Made by a program: the position numbers and the translations under genes. Positions 31,577-42,571 of a DNA stretch of 64,000 bases are shown in pieces. Within the stretch, counting starts at the first letter, position 1, and each line of letters opens with the position of its first letter. The stretch covers positions 43,335 through 107,334 of the forward strand of contig NW_005200981.1 in the NCBI RefSeq assembly GCF_000372725.1. Reading direction: 5' to 3'. The stretch comes from Emiliania huxleyi CCMP1516. Taxonomy: Eukaryota > Haptophyta > Isochrysidales > Noelaerhabdaceae. A model generated the notes under the pieces. The model worked only from the letters and a program-made list of their open reading frames with translations, ran no database searches and was not told the DNA's origin.

Positions 31577-31737
31577 AAAGAAAGAAAGAAAACAGACAAA
31601 CCCAAACGACTGTTCTTCACCTTTCTACCTAACCTAACCTAACGAGGGATGGGGGAGGAGGACAGGGTCCCCACCTGCACGAGCAGGATTTTGGAAGGAC
31701 GATCAGGGGCACAGGTGGGACTCTCCTGCTCCTGACA

Positions 31738-31782
<45 letters not shown>
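31577..31782 (+). repeat. Dispersed repeat copy plus (CA)n microsatellite
   Basis: 31577-31744 matches 17142-17274, with a 35-bp insertion including CCTAACCTAACCTAAC. It is followed by about 18 CA dinucleotides (31745-31782). Confidence 0.75.
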
Positions 31783-31959
31783 AGGTTCGGATTTTTGGCC
31801 GGCTTCGCCCTACCCTGGCGAGGTACTTCCAGCCTGCTGTGGGAACAGCTGACGCAGTCTCGCCGAGGCTCGCCCCAGCAACTCGGCCAGACAAAAACCC
31901 CGAGAGGCGTGGGAGTACCTCGCCAGGCCCTACCCGGGTACCCGGGTGGCCACGCCCCA

Positions 31960-33075
31960 ATGCAGGCACGCCGAGCTGCTCGACCGCTCGTCGTGACCGA
32001 CGAGGCTGCGGACGAGGAGGCGGTGTCCTGGTGGGCGTGCAGCGTAGCCGCGCGTGCGATGGGAAGCACGCCGCCGCTCGTGGTGGGCTCGTTCGAACAC
32101 GCTGCCGCCTCAATTGCCGCCACTGGCGAGCCTGTTCTGCTCACGCCCCAGCAGGCGCAAAGGCTTGGAATTATTGGAGAGCTATCGCCCCTCGGCGCTG
32201 ACGTCACCGTTCGCCATTTTGCGCACGAGTACGTCTACGGCTGCTCCGCCCTCGCCAGCCGAGCGGACCGGTCATTTCGCAAGGCCTGCCGCAGGGCGGA
32301 GTCGGCAATGGCGGAGCGCAGCCTTCGCGTCGAGGCGTTCCCCGGCTGCCGCGTCTCGGCCGAGTTGATTGCGAGCTGCGTGCGCTGCCGGGAGGGTTGG
32401 ATGCGGCGCCGCGCGGACGACGCCCGCAGGGCGGCAAGGCAGGCAGGGGAGAGATACCTTGGCCCACCTTGGGCTGGGGCGCCGAGGCGGAGCTCCTACC
32501 TCTTGGCCCTGCTGGAACGGCAGGAGGGGCCGTCGCCAGAGGACCCACCGGGGTACGGCGTAGCGCTCTTTGTCATCCGCTCCGGTGCTGCAGACCAGGT
32601 GGCGGCATACGTCGTCACCGAGCGGGTTGGGCGCACCGTGGTTGCTGTCGATGGCGTCCATGACTACAGCCTGCCCGACCCGCGGGCGGACCCGTCGGCC
32701 CTGCTGCTGCACGTGGCTGCCCGCTGGTGGAGAGAGCAAGGTATCCACGAGGGTGGCAGCGTGGGCGTGCCACCCCCGCTCTTCCTCAACGATGGACCCG
32801 TCCCGACCGCTGGCCTGCTCAAGTACAAGTCGCAGTACCACGGGAGGCTGCTCGCGACGCTCTCCGTCTGGCCAGGGAGGGCGGCGCGTGCGCGCTCGCG
32901 CTGGTCGAACTTGCTACGCCTATGGCAGCGGCGCCGCGCAAAGGCGGACCCGAGCCGACATTGTGGACCGTCCCAGATCCGACGAGCGGCTCGGAGGGTG
33001 TATTGCGCGAAGGCGGCGGGGCTGGCGGATCTTGCGCCTCAGAGGGCTCAGTGCTTGGCCGCGATGATACGATAG
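31960..33075 (+). CDS. Predicted acyltransferase-fold protein (GNAT/FemAB-like), uncertain
   Basis: 371 aa from the ATG at 31960 in one open frame; the frame is also open upstream but without an ATG. The C-terminal half has alternating strands and helices: YGVALFVIRSGAADQVAAYV, VVAVDGVHDYSLPDPRADPS, LLLHVAARWWREQGI, and a terminal LFLNDGPVPTAGLLKYKSQY. The last segment resembles the 'N.G.....GL..FK..' end of FemAB or DUF2156 acyltransferases. The N-terminal half (ARPLVVTDEAADEEAVSWWA, then PVLLTPQQAQRLGIIG) is not recognised. Assignment is weak and a different fold is possible; that it is coding is fairly likely. Confidence 0.45.
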   Translation: MQARRAARPLVVTDEAADEEAVSWWACSVAARAMGSTPPLVVGSFEHAAASIAATGEPVLLTPQQAQRLGIIGELSPLGADVTVRHFAHEYVYGCSALASRADRSFRKACRRAESAMAERSLRVEAFPGCRVSAELIASCVRCREGWMRRRADDARRAARQAGERYLGPPWAGAPRRSSYLLALLERQEGPSPEDPPGYGVALFVIRSGAADQVAAYVVTERVGRTVVAVDGVHDYSLPDPRADPSALLLHVAARWWREQGIHEGGSVGVPPPLFLNDGPVPTAGLLKYKSQYHGRLLATLSVWPGRAARARSRWSNLLRLWQRRRAKADPSRHCGPSQIRRAARRVYCAKAAGLADLAPQRAQCLAAMIR

Positions 33076-33441
33076 AACCGCCGCGCGATCTACACTTAGA
33101 GTAGACACCGCGCCCCGGACGAGACTGCAGACTCGACTCTCGAGCCGAGACTCAGCGAGTCGCTCGGAGCGAGACGATGCGAGTCGAGAGCGCGCGGAGG
33201 CGCGCGAGGTCCGAGGACGCCGTCGCGGACACACTCTTGTGTTCTCATATACTATTAGCGACTGACGAGCCCACGCACTCCACACACTCACACCACGCGC
33301 GTCGTGACGCGACACACATGCACGGTGCAAGGATGTGAGCCGATGAATAAAAACACGCGGCGCGGGCGGTCGCGCGGGCGGTCTCGTCGGTATGGCAAGT
33401 GGAAACGGACGGCTGGAGATCACACGCTTGAGGAAGAAGGC

Positions 33442-34808
33442 TCAGCCGCGGCGGCGAGAGAGTCTCGAAAAAAACGCCGTACGAGTCCGGCTAGCGCTCC
33501 TCGACGGCCTCCGTCGGCAAGACGCCTGCAGGCACAAGGCGGCACGCTGGAATTGGATTCGCGCCGTCGGTGCAAGCGCGTGGGACGTCGGGCAATGCGG
33601 CACGCCTGGCGAAGGGGACGGAGCGGCGGCCACCGCGCGAGTGGGCGCAGGCGGCCTGGGCGGGGGTGACGTGATACTTCGGCTGAGCACGCCACTCTCT
33701 GGCGACCCACGAGGACAGCCGAAGAGCGGCGAGGAGGATTGCTGCGTCTGCGGCTGCGGCGACTGGTGCCGCGAAGTATGCTGCTGCAACGGCTGCTGCT
33801 GCGGAGGCTGCTGCTGCGGGGGCGACTGCTGCAGCGGCGACGAGAGCGACGAGGCGGGCGACTGCGCCTGTGGCTGGCCCTGCTGCTGTGACGGCGACAA
33901 CGCCGCGTCTCGCCGCGGCGGCGGCTGGTCTCGCCGGGGCGCCGGGGATAGGGAGGAGGAGTGCTGCGGCGAGCCAAGCTGCGGCGCTGGCTGGTTCGAC
34001 GGCGACGCGTGCCGCAGCTGCTGCTTTTGGAAGAGCTGCTGCTGCTGCTGCTGCTGCGGTGGCGAGCCCATACCTACGTCATGAATGCGCCAAGGTCAGG
34101 GCGGGAACACGGCACTGCGCAGAGCAGTCAGAGCACCGCGTGAATGCGGGGTTCGAACGAATACAGTGAATAAGAATACGGCCGAATACGGCCGAATACA
34201 GCGGAATACGTGTCTTCTCGAGCGCGACTCGAGCGCGAGTTGAAAACACGTTTCAGCTTCTAGGGCGGCGAGCCCATCGGCTGGCCCTGCTGCGGGCCTG
34301 GCCCCGGCGACTGCTGCTGCGGGGGGTAGCCGTGCTGCTGCATGTGCGACGGCACGACGCCTGCGCCCTGCGCCATGGCTGCCTGCTGCGCGTACTGCTG
34401 CTGCGCGTACATGAACTGCAGCTGCTGCGCCTGCTGCGCCTGCTGCTGCTCGTGCGGCGTCCCCTGACCCTGCGGCATGCCCATGCCGTGCTGCGAATAG
34501 CCGTAGCCGTAGCTCATCTGCGCGTGCTGCGGGTAGCCTGCAGCGCGCGGGCTGGCGCAGCTTGGCGACAGGCTCGCGGGGGGACACGCAGGCGCGCGGC
34601 ACGGCGCGGCAGGGGGAGGGCGGGCCGGTGGGGAGGGCGGGCCGGTGTCGCCTGCGTGGTACCCGCTGGTCCCCATCTGCCCGTACATCTGACCGTACGC
34701 CGCACCGTACTGCATCTGGTTGTGCATGGACATATACTGCGCCGTCGGGCCGTAGGTGTAGCCCCCGTGCTGCATCGCATAGCCGCCCATCCCATAGCGA
34801 CCGGCCAT

Positions 34809-34840
<32 letters not shown>

Positions 34841-35361
34841 TCCGCCGGTCGCCGCCGCTGCGCCGCCGCTCATTCGGCTGCCGCCCGCGGCTCTCGCGGC
34901 CGCGCGATCCGGGCGCATCGGCCCAGCGGACGACGAGCGGCTCCGACGCATCCGGGAGCGTCACATTGCCATGGATCGCGTCGATCGCCCGCTGCGCCGT
35001 CTCCTGCGTCGCAAAGCGCACAAATGCGCAGGCCATCCCGGACCGCGACCCTCCGCGCATGATGAAGATCTCGTCGACGGTGCCGTGCTTTTCGAAGATC
35101 TGCGCCGGGGAGGGTGCGGTTTGACTCGGGCCGCAGGTGGCGACGAGGCAGTTTGGTTCGCGCACCGCGCGCAGGGCCTCCTCATCGCTCGTCGGCGGGC
35201 AACCACCTGCGCAGGAGCGCCAGCGCAGTGGGAGTGTGGCCGTCGCTTCCGGCCACCGGTGAAGGGCGGACGTGCTCCCGAGAGGCGGTGTGGTTGTGCA
35301 CACACGCGCGCGCACCGACGAATAGCTTGTTCTCCAGGTTTGGGACCGTGCCTGCAGCCAT
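33442..35361 (-). CDS. RRM RNA-binding protein (CELF/FCA-like) with Gly-, Tyr- and Gln-rich tail
   Basis: ATG at 35359-35361. Exons 35361-35316, 35206-35169, 35099-34274 and 34073-33442 assemble MAAGTVPNLENKLFVGGCPP, TSDEEALRIFEKHGTVDEIF and SGMACAFVRFATQETAQRAI. This is one complete RRM with RNP2 (KLFVGG) and RNP1 (GMACAFVRF). Introns are 35207-35315 (GT-AG), 35100-35168 (69 nt, GC-AG), probably 34538-34651 (114 nt, GC-AG, in frame) and 34074-34273 (200 nt, GC-AG). The last has ATGGGCTCGCC on both sides. The tail is Gly-rich, then YGMGGYAMQHGGYTYG, then Gln- and Pro-rich, a low-complexity region of the kind found in RNP-granule proteins. The Cys-rich forward frame at 33.4-34.1 kb is its antisense. 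The exact C-terminus is uncertain. Confidence 0.75.
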
Positions 35362-35649
35362 CTTGCTCTCGTCGCTTTGTCGCCGCCCCAGCGGCGCCCC
35401 CCTGCGGCACAGGGCACGCCGCGCGGCGCCCTCAGCAGGCAGCGAGCGGCCAGGCGGGTTTCCGACTGGCAGAGGTGGCTGGGGCTTGGGGATAGAAGGG
35501 GGGAGGGCGTCCGGCGGCCCTGCTGCCGCAGCGTGCCTCTACCTGCTTCCTGCCTCTAATGAAGCCCCGATGCAGAAAGAATTCTCGCGTGAGTGCGGTT
35601 TGCTGCTGGGGGGTCAGACACCCCCCCCCCCCCCCCCTAGCAGCAGGGA

Positions 35650-36900
35650 CTGAGCCCTGGCCTCGACACCTCGACACCAAACCTCGACACCGACTCGACA
35701 CCTCGACACCCCATGCCAACTCGACCAACTCGACACCCCTCGACACCCCTCGACACCCCTCGACACCCCTCGACACACGACACCCCTCGACACCATCTAG
35801 GCTGGGACCATGCTCGTCCGTGTCAAGGTGCCAAACTCGACACCTCGACACCGCTCGACACCGCTCGACACCACCTCGTCACCTCTGATGATCCTAACAC
35901 AGCAGAGACGTAGAGAAGACCCATTTGGAGTCACAGAGTTAGAAAATCAGGGTTCCAGCAGCAATCAATCTTGGCTGGCAGTACTTTCATCCCTCAGTTG
36001 CAGCCTCTTAAGTTCTAGCTCAAGTTGCAGCTCAATTGCACCCCTGCAATGACCAATGTAGCAACCATGGCAGTACTCAGGTGGCCCTCAGGTGCTGCAC
36101 AGCACCTTGTACAGTGGCAATGAATCCTCACACCAGTGAGCTTGTGCCATGAGTGCAGACCTGTGGTCCATTGCGCTTTGTGCACTGGCGACGCTGCAAC
36201 GGCGACGCTGGCAGCGGCGGCGACGCTGCTGCGATGGGGTACTGTAGCCCTTAGCTGCTGGACAGCACCTTGTGCAGTGGCAATGTCCACTGACTCATGG
36301 CACCAGCCTGTGCCAAGAGCGCTGTGGTCAGTTGCGCTTTGTGCGCCGGCGACGCTGCAGCGGCGACAACGCTGCAGCGGCGACGCTGCTGCATGGGGTG
36401 TGCTGTAGCCTTAGGTGCTGCGCCTGCACAGCACCTTGTGCAGTGGCAATGACTCCTGGCACTAGTGAGCTTGATGTCCTCAAATGTCCACACAGAGTAT
36501 ACTGGTTGTGCTCACACACAGGTTGTGCTACATCAACAGGGGTGCAACTTTGAGAGGCTGCAACTAAGGGATTTGGCCTTTGCAGCTGCGGCCCAAGTTT
36601 TGTTATGGGCTGCAACTGCATCCTGCCACCTTGGATACCTCGACACCTTAGACGCTAAACACCTTGACAACACTCGACACCCGCTCGACACGCTCGACAC
36701 CCTCGACACCCTCGAGGCCTCGACACCCTCGACACCACTCCTCGACACCTCGACACGGACAAGCATGGTCCCAGCCTAGACAGGCCTCGACAGGCCTCGA
36801 CAGGCCTCGACAGGCCTCGACAGGCCTCGACACCTCTATCCCTCGACAGCAGCTCGACACCCTCGACACCGGGCCTCGACACCTCGACACCAGGGCTCAG
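35650..36900. mobile_element. Non-autonomous TIR element with 8-bp target duplication (hAT-like MITE)
   Basis: The element begins CTGAGCCCTGG and ends CCAGGGCTCAG (perfect 11-bp inverted ends). It is flanked by the direct repeat AGCAGGGA at 35642-35649 and 36901-36908. Inside each end is an array of CTCGACACC units (35661-35880 and 36650-36890). The arrays enclose a nested inverted pair (CTAGGCTGGGACCATGCTCG at 35799; complement at 36758-36778) and a core of roughly 170-bp diverged tandem units (about 36091-36440, GCACCTTGTGCAGTGGCAAT). No coding capacity. 8-bp duplications are typical of hAT-type transposition. It looks whole. Confidence 0.8.
36091..36450 (+). repeat. Tandem ~170-bp units inside the TIR element
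   Basis: GCACCTTGTRCAGTGGCAAT recurs at about 36103, 36266 and 36430. Each is followed by related sequence containing GTTGCGCTTTGTGC or TTGCGCTTTGTGC and GGCGACGCTGCWRCGGCGAC blocks. Confidence 0.7.
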
Positions 36901-37925
36901 AGCAGGGATGGCTTTAGATGTGCAGGGGGGGGGTACCGAGCAGTGTGCGGCCGCTCCGGGCAAGACGAGGACCCGCGACGACAGATCCGGATCGAGCGGG
37001 GGGCCGAACCCTCGGCGTCGTTTGAGAGCGGTGTGCCGAACGAGCTAAACACTTTTTTAAAATCGATTCTGAATCGGACCCGCTTCTTCCAGTTTCGTAT
37101 GCAGTTCGGTTTTATTTTTCTCGTGATGCGTTTGGTGAGGTGGTCGGTGATGCTGTGAATGGTAATGTCAGAGAGCTTACGTGGACGGCCGTTTTCGGTC
37201 TTGCCCTTTTGCCCCTTGGGTCTCCAGCCCTCATTTCTCGGGTACGCGAGGTGTGTAGGCCCTATGATTGCGGGTTTTTTATGGTCTGTTTGGCGCCGTT
37301 TCTCCTCGAGTATGCCGCTGCCATACACGGGTGGGGGGTCCGAGGGCGTGTCATCCCATTCCTCGACGGTAGTGATTGATTTTTGCCTCGGGTCGATTGT
37401 ATTCCCTGTGCGGTGAGGTCTGCTGGATGTGTCTAGCCATAGCTCGTGGTATATTATGTCAGTTCCTGGGTTCGGATTCTTTGGTCGCTCGGCATATGCA
37501 TATTGTATGTGTTGCGAGGTTGGGTCGATTATCGCCACGTTTTGATTAATTAACGTGTCAGGGCGGGGCGGCTGGCTGTTTTTCCACAGATCCTCGCCGA
37601 TTTGGTCGCCTCCTCGATCGACGGCATCCCATATCAATTGTAGCTCGTTGTACAGACAGCTGTAAGTAAGTAAACACAACCGCCTCGAGCGTACCGCTCA
37701 AGCACGAGCCGAGGGGGGAGGGGGCGGCGGCGGCGAAGAGGCGGGAGCTGGGTCCAGTGCGCGGCTCTGCTGCTGGGGGGGTCGGGACCCCCCCCCCACA
37801 CACACAGCAGCAGCGCTCTGCTGCTGGAGGGGTCGGGTCAGCCCCCCCCCCCCCCCCCTAGCAGCAGGGATGGCTTTAGATGTAGGGGGGGTACCGAGCA
37901 GTGTGCGGCCGCTCCGGGCATGAGA
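36895..37925. other. Repeat-flanked low-GC region with an unassigned minus-strand frame
   Basis: 36901-36960 and 37866-37925 are direct copies (AGCAGGGATGGCTTTAGATG ... CGGCCGCTCCGGGC). Between them a minus frame (36897-37679, no ATG) is much less GC-rich than its neighbours. It reads WDAVDRGGDQIGEDLWKNSQ and KPNCIRNWKKRVRFRIDFKK then VFSSFGTPLSNDAE. It looks like old coding sequence from a mobile or foreign element; I cannot assign a family. The region also has two poly-C runs. Confidence 0.45.
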
Positions 37926-38342
37926 TGTGGGGAGGAAAGCTGCCGAAAGATGTGGGAGACTATACGCGGGCCCCTCCTGCTTCCTGCTTCCTGCTTCTAA
38001 TAGCCTCACACTAGTTTTTTCGCCTTCCTATCTGTCTATCTACACAGGCCGTCCCAACCTCGCCCAATGTCCGTTTTCTTTCTTTTACCAGTTGGAACGA
38101 AAGCTTTTTGGCTTTTAGGTTTCTTTTCTGGACTCCCCACCCCCCCCCTTCCTTCCTCGTCCCTGTCCGCACTTTTACCTCCGTGAATAAATAAATAAAT
38201 AGAGCAGTCATCTCTCGTAGAGATGGGGAAAAGAGGTACAGTGCGCACCCCGCCCCGCTCACAGGGCGTGCATTACCTCCGTGATGCCGTGGATTTCGTT
38301 TTCTTTTCCTGGCACGCTCCTTGCTCTCGAATTTCCACAGGC

Positions 38343-39505
38343 ATGCGTGCCACATCTCTCCTCGCTGTGTCCCTCCTGGCTTCCTCCGCGGTGGCCGGGA
38401 AGGAGGATCCGCTGGCGCCGCTGCCCGTGCGCGTGGCGGGGCAGCACGAAGAGGAGGGCCAGCTCGACGCAGCGCTCTCGTCGATCCAAGCAGCGTTTGA
38501 CGTCGCAAAGGACAGCGTGGTGGACTATTTGGAGGACGTCAGCTGGAACAAGGCGGTTGAGGGCATCAAGACGGCCCTCGCGCTGGCCCACGGCAAGGCG
38601 GAGGAGCACTTCGGCGGCTCCGAGGGCCCGCTCGCTGAGGTGTGCCCCTCCCTGTCACGCACCCGAGAAATGCTCTGGTCTCGTGCCTGCTGAGAGGCGA
38701 GAGGGGGATGCGAATAGGAGTCGAGGCGCTAACCCCGCACGCCGCCCCCCCCTCCCGCCGCCTAGTACTACGCCAGAGTGAACTGGACGTACATCGAGGA
38801 CGAGGCTGACAAGGCGCTGAGCCTCGCTCTCGACTGCAAGGAGGTGGCTGCGGTGATGGCTGCGGAGAAGGGCGAGGAGGGGGTCCACCTGACAAAGAGG
38901 CAGATCAAGTTCATCGCGACCAACTTCATCCACGCGTACAAGTCGGTCAACTTTACGGCCATCGAGGAGTTCTTGCAGAAGGCAATCGAGCTGAGCACGG
39001 CCAAGGTGCGGCCATGAACCCATCTCGACCGCACCGCAGCCGAAGCCCGCCCCACCGCCGCCATCGTCCCCGCCCTCGCCGCCGCCGCCCTCACGCCCGC
39101 CGCCGCCAGCGGCGGCCTGACTGACACCCTCCGCCGCCTCACGCGGGCGTGTCTAGGATTGTCTTGATGTCTGGAGACGTCTGGTAGGTGCGTGTGGCGC
39201 AGGATAAGACCGGCGAGGCGCTCAGCGCCGCGGGGGGCGCCGCCGCTGACATGCAGGGCAAAGCCGCCTTCGCCTTTGGTGACGCGGACACGGACGGACA
39301 GATCAACTTGCTCGACGCCTCCGCGCTTGCTGCCGCGTCCGCAGCGCGGAGCGCTTCTGCGTCGCACGGCGCTTCCACCGCCGTTGCCGCTGTCGGCTTG
39401 GGGGCGCTGGTCCTCGCCATCGTCGCTGTACGCCGCGCGCGAGCGACGGTCGCTTACGCGATGGCGAAGGCGGAGGGCGGTGAGCCGGCGCAGTCCATGA
39501 TTTGA
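38343..39505 (+). CDS. Type I membrane protein with EF-hand-like loop
   Basis: Exons 38343-38639, 38766-39005 and 39188-39505 give 284 aa in frame. The N-terminus is a classic signal peptide (MRATSLLAVSLLASSAVAGK). The lumenal or extracellular part is helical and Ala-rich (LDAALSSIQAAFDVAKDSVV; VNWTYIEDEADKALSLALDC). Near residue 215 FGDADTDGQINLLDA fits a Ca-binding EF-hand loop (DxDxDGxI). A single membrane span (AVAAVGLGALVLAIVAV) and a short basic tail ending GGEPAQSMI follow. Introns are GT-AG (126 and 182 nt); the second has GTGCG after both borders. No named family recognised. A calcium-responsive role in the secretory pathway or at the cell surface is inference. Confidence 0.7.
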
Positions 39506-40051
39506 AGCATTAGACAGGCGGTCTGGAGGATGGCACGTCAGGGGGGGCACTGCCTCCGTCTCGGATCCCACCGTGTCGCCGGCGCACCGGCGCGCAGAGA
39601 AACCAGAGAGCAGAGTGGAAGAGAAGAGTGAGAGAGAGCCCCTCGCTTCCGCGGGGTCTCCCCGGTGCCCGCGGAGTTTGCGTTTAGTTTTTTCTCGGCC
39701 CGGAGAGTGACTCGGCGCGTATACACAATACAGTGATGCAGATTACGTTATATTACCCCCTGCCCCACATCGCACACCGACTTCGCACTACACACGCTCG
39801 GCCACGCATTAATTAGCAGACAGTAGGATTACCCGCCATGTGCCGCCGTGCCATGGGGGTGGTGCATATGGCACGGCCACGGGCTCACAGAAGCTGTGAC
39901 CGCTGAAGCTGTGACGCATTGCGCACTTTGCGTCGCATGTGTGTGCCGTGTGCGAGCCTGGAGGCCTCCTTTCCTCGAGGCGGGAGGCGGGAGGGAGGGG
40001 GGGGGGGGGTTTGGAGGCCCGGCCGGTTGCACAATGTGTCGACACCGCCAT
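39506..40051. other. Intergenic, nothing recognised
   Basis: Contains purine/pyrimidine-biased stretches (AGAGTGAGAGAGAG) and a G-rich run at 39995-40010. No gene seen. Confidence 0.4.
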
Positions 40052-41296
40052 TCAAAACTCGAAATCGTCGTCCATCTCAGCAAAGCCGCCGCCGCTGCCC
40101 GGCTTCTTCACATGGGGGAGCTGCGTGAAGATCAGCCGCCCCTGCACCGTCCACCCCTCGGGCACGCCGTCGCTCCACCGAATGTGCACTCGGCCCGCGG
40201 CGTCGGACAGCGCGTAAAACTGGCGCGGGTCGAGCAGACCTGGCGAGGTGCCGCGGGCCGGGTGGGGTGGGAAGGTGTGTGTGTGTGTGGGGGGGGCTGG
40301 CGCGCTGTGGGGGAAGCTACTGGCCGGGTTGGGGCGCGTGCCTGGGTTGGCGACCGCCTCGTCGGACCGGTCGATCAGCGCGAGGCACTCGTGCCTAAAA
40401 GAAAGAAAGAAAACTCGTGCCTAGTGTGTCGCAGAGACGAGCTGGAGGGAGTTGAGGACAGCACAGGACCATAGCTGGAGGCAGTGAGGTGCGGCAGTGA
40501 GGACGCGTCTCTACACCGCCTGCCGTCTCTATCCCCCCGTTCTACGGGTATGGCCCTAAGACGGCACATGAAGCAGCAGTGCGGCCTCCAAAGCGAATCT
40601 CTGCAGCATCTATGCGCTCGTGCGATGCTCCGTCTGCAAACTCAACACCGAGTGAGGTGCCGTCGCAAACGACGGCGACGGTGTCGGGGTGCTCCGCGAC
40701 AAGCTCGTTGCCAGGGAGGGCGACGAAGCCAGTCGGGACGCCTGCGGAGGCACGCGAGTGCGAGCTGTCAGGGCGGGATCCTCTCTGCGTTTTGGCGTGG
40801 AGGGGACAGCCGGCGCCGTGATGCGAGGCGGGGAGGGAGGTATGATGGGCTGAGGGCCGAGCAGCGCGCCATCGGCAAGAAGTCGGTGGTAATTCCACCC
40901 GCCGGCGGGGGCGAAGGGCAGCGGCTGTGGCGCGCGAAGCTCGGCGGCGGTGAGACCTGGGTAGAGCCCGGCAATCGCCATGAGCATCGGCCCAGGGCCC
41001 ATCGCTACCTGCCACGCAAATGGTTGCTCAGTGGTGTGCGGGCGGCGCCGCGCGCGGTGCTGGGGCGGCGGAGATGGCGTGGCAGCGACAGGGAAGCGGA
41101 CCGTGTCCAGCGGCATGAAGCGGTTGCCAGTGCCGTGCCCACCCTCCGGCCGCCAGTTGTCGACCTCGCCGACGATGTCGGCGGCCCCAACGACCATAAC
41201 AGCGCCGGCGTTGCGGCTGAGACCGCGGACCACGGCCGTCCCCAAACGCGCGCGCGCGTTGAGCGAGACAGAGATGGCCACGAACAGGCTCAGCAT
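40052..41296 (-). CDS. Hypothetical protein with SH3/Tudor-like segments
   Basis: ATG at 41294-41296 (MLSLFVAISVSLN, a possible membrane anchor or signal). The first exon continues NAGAVMVVGAADIVGEVDNW to NRFMPLDTVRFP. A second stretch reads VAMGPGPMLMAIAGLYPG and WNYHRLLADGALLGPQP. A third exon, TGFVALPGNELVAEHPDTVA then VVCDGTSLGVEFADG, has beta-strand rhythm like small SH3/Tudor barrels. The last exon reads FYALSDAAGRVHIRWSDGVP, EGWTVQGRLIFTQLP, and ends MDDDFEF at 40052. Introns are inferred. An A-rich GAAAGAAAGAAA block flanked by duplicated CTCGTGCCTA lies in one intron (about 40388-40425). No family recognised. Confidence 0.5.
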
Positions 41297-41785
41297 GACG
41301 GGAAAGAACCGGTCCGGAAAGAACTGGAAAGAGCTGGTCCGCGCCAGCGGGCGAGCTCGTGAGTGTCCGTCGTGCAAAAGAGAAACGGGGCGCCGCGAGC
41401 TCGTGCGGCCAAAAAAAGTATTTTGAGTATATGTAGCTCTTACGTACATTCCCGGAGCACTGACCCTCTGTGTTCGTGTGCGTCGCCCATCTCTCCCTGG
41501 AGATGAGTGCTCTATTTATTTATTACATTCCCGGAGGAGGACTGCTGACGGGGTTTGCGATTTTCGCCTGGCGTCCCCGACATGGGCACGGGGACTTTGT
41601 CCTTTCTCCCTTTTTTTCAGGGGTCACTCCCGCGCGACCTCGGGAACTAGCCGGGGCAGTCGGAGAAGGGGCAACTCCGTGCACTGACGGTCGGCCGTCA
41701 GAAAACACGCCTCCGTGGCTCGGGTTACACCAATCCTACCCCCCCCCCCCCAATCCTCGCTACCCAACGCGGCCAAAGGATATCC

Positions 41786-41822
41786 ACCTCGAGAACCTCG
41801 AGAACCTCGAGAACCTCGAGAG
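41786..41822 (+). repeat. (CTCGAGAAC)n minisatellite
   Basis: Four tandem copies of ACCTCGAGA. Confidence 0.85.
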
Positions 41823-41875
41823 TCAAAACAAAGAGAGTCTCAAAAAAAAGCGTATTTCAGTGGAAGGCGAAACTG

Positions 41876-42376
41876 ATGCCTCATCATATGGGTGCGCATC
41901 TGCTCGAGGCCAGCTGGTCCAAGCATGGCAAGGAGAAGCCGCGCATGCCGTGCATGCTCTGTGGTGTGAACAGTGCCGTCGGGCAGCATATGGCTGACCC
42001 GAGCCTTGCGACAGGCTGCCCCATCTCGCTCAAAGATGGTTCCAAGAAAGTGAAGAAGCCGGTGCATCAGTGCCAGATTGTTGGAGCGATTGAGTACAGC
42101 TTGGCTTCTGCGGCGACATCATCACTCGAGACGCCATGCACCAATCGCCCGCTGCAGTGCATGCACTGTTCGCTTGTGATTGCCTCCTACTCAATGGCGC
42201 AGCACTACTCGGATAAGCACTCAACCATCTCGATGCCACAGGAGTTGGTGGAAGCGACCGCACTTGGCAAGCATGAGCATGTGCATGTGTTGCAGCTCCT
42301 TAGCAAGCGCAAGGTGACTTCGGTGTGCGGCGGTGTGGCATGCTGCCCAAAGCCGAGCAAGAAGGCAAAGGCCTAG
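41876..42376 (+). CDS. C2H2 zinc-finger protein, hypothetical
   Basis: 166 aa, single exon, ATG at 41876 (MPHHMGAHLLEASWSKHG). It has two CxxC-containing segments: MPCMLCGVNSAVGQH, and a clear C2H2 unit LQCMHCSLVIASYSMAQHYS then DKH (C-x2-C-x11-H-x4-H). The Lys-rich C-terminus (CCPKPSKKAKA) looks like a nuclear localisation signal. GC content is lower than in neighbouring genes. It could be a host gene or domesticated or decayed transposon sequence. Function unknown. Confidence 0.5.
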   Translation: MPHHMGAHLLEASWSKHGKEKPRMPCMLCGVNSAVGQHMADPSLATGCPISLKDGSKKVKKPVHQCQIVGAIEYSLASAATSSLETPCTNRPLQCMHCSLVIASYSMAQHYSDKHSTISMPQELVEATALGKHEHVHVLQLLSKRKVTSVCGGVACCPKPSKKAKA

Positions 42377-42571
42377 AGTGCAGGCCTGAATGCGTTGTGG
42401 CGGTTACAAGCGTTTGTCGCGTCGGTTACAAATGTCTGTTACAACCGTTACATTCTGTTACAGGGTTTCCAGCGAGGTAGGTAGGTCCTCATAGGTGTGG
42501 GTTAGACAGACACTCGTGGCACCCCGTGTGTCCCATATGTTCGCACAGCGTTGCCGTTGCGCTCACGAACG

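Noticed and set aside
33392-34084. Cys-rich (CCNGCCCGGCCC) plus frame, metallothionein-like
   Set aside because: Antisense of the Gln-rich tail of the RRM protein, which splices in frame on the minus strand.
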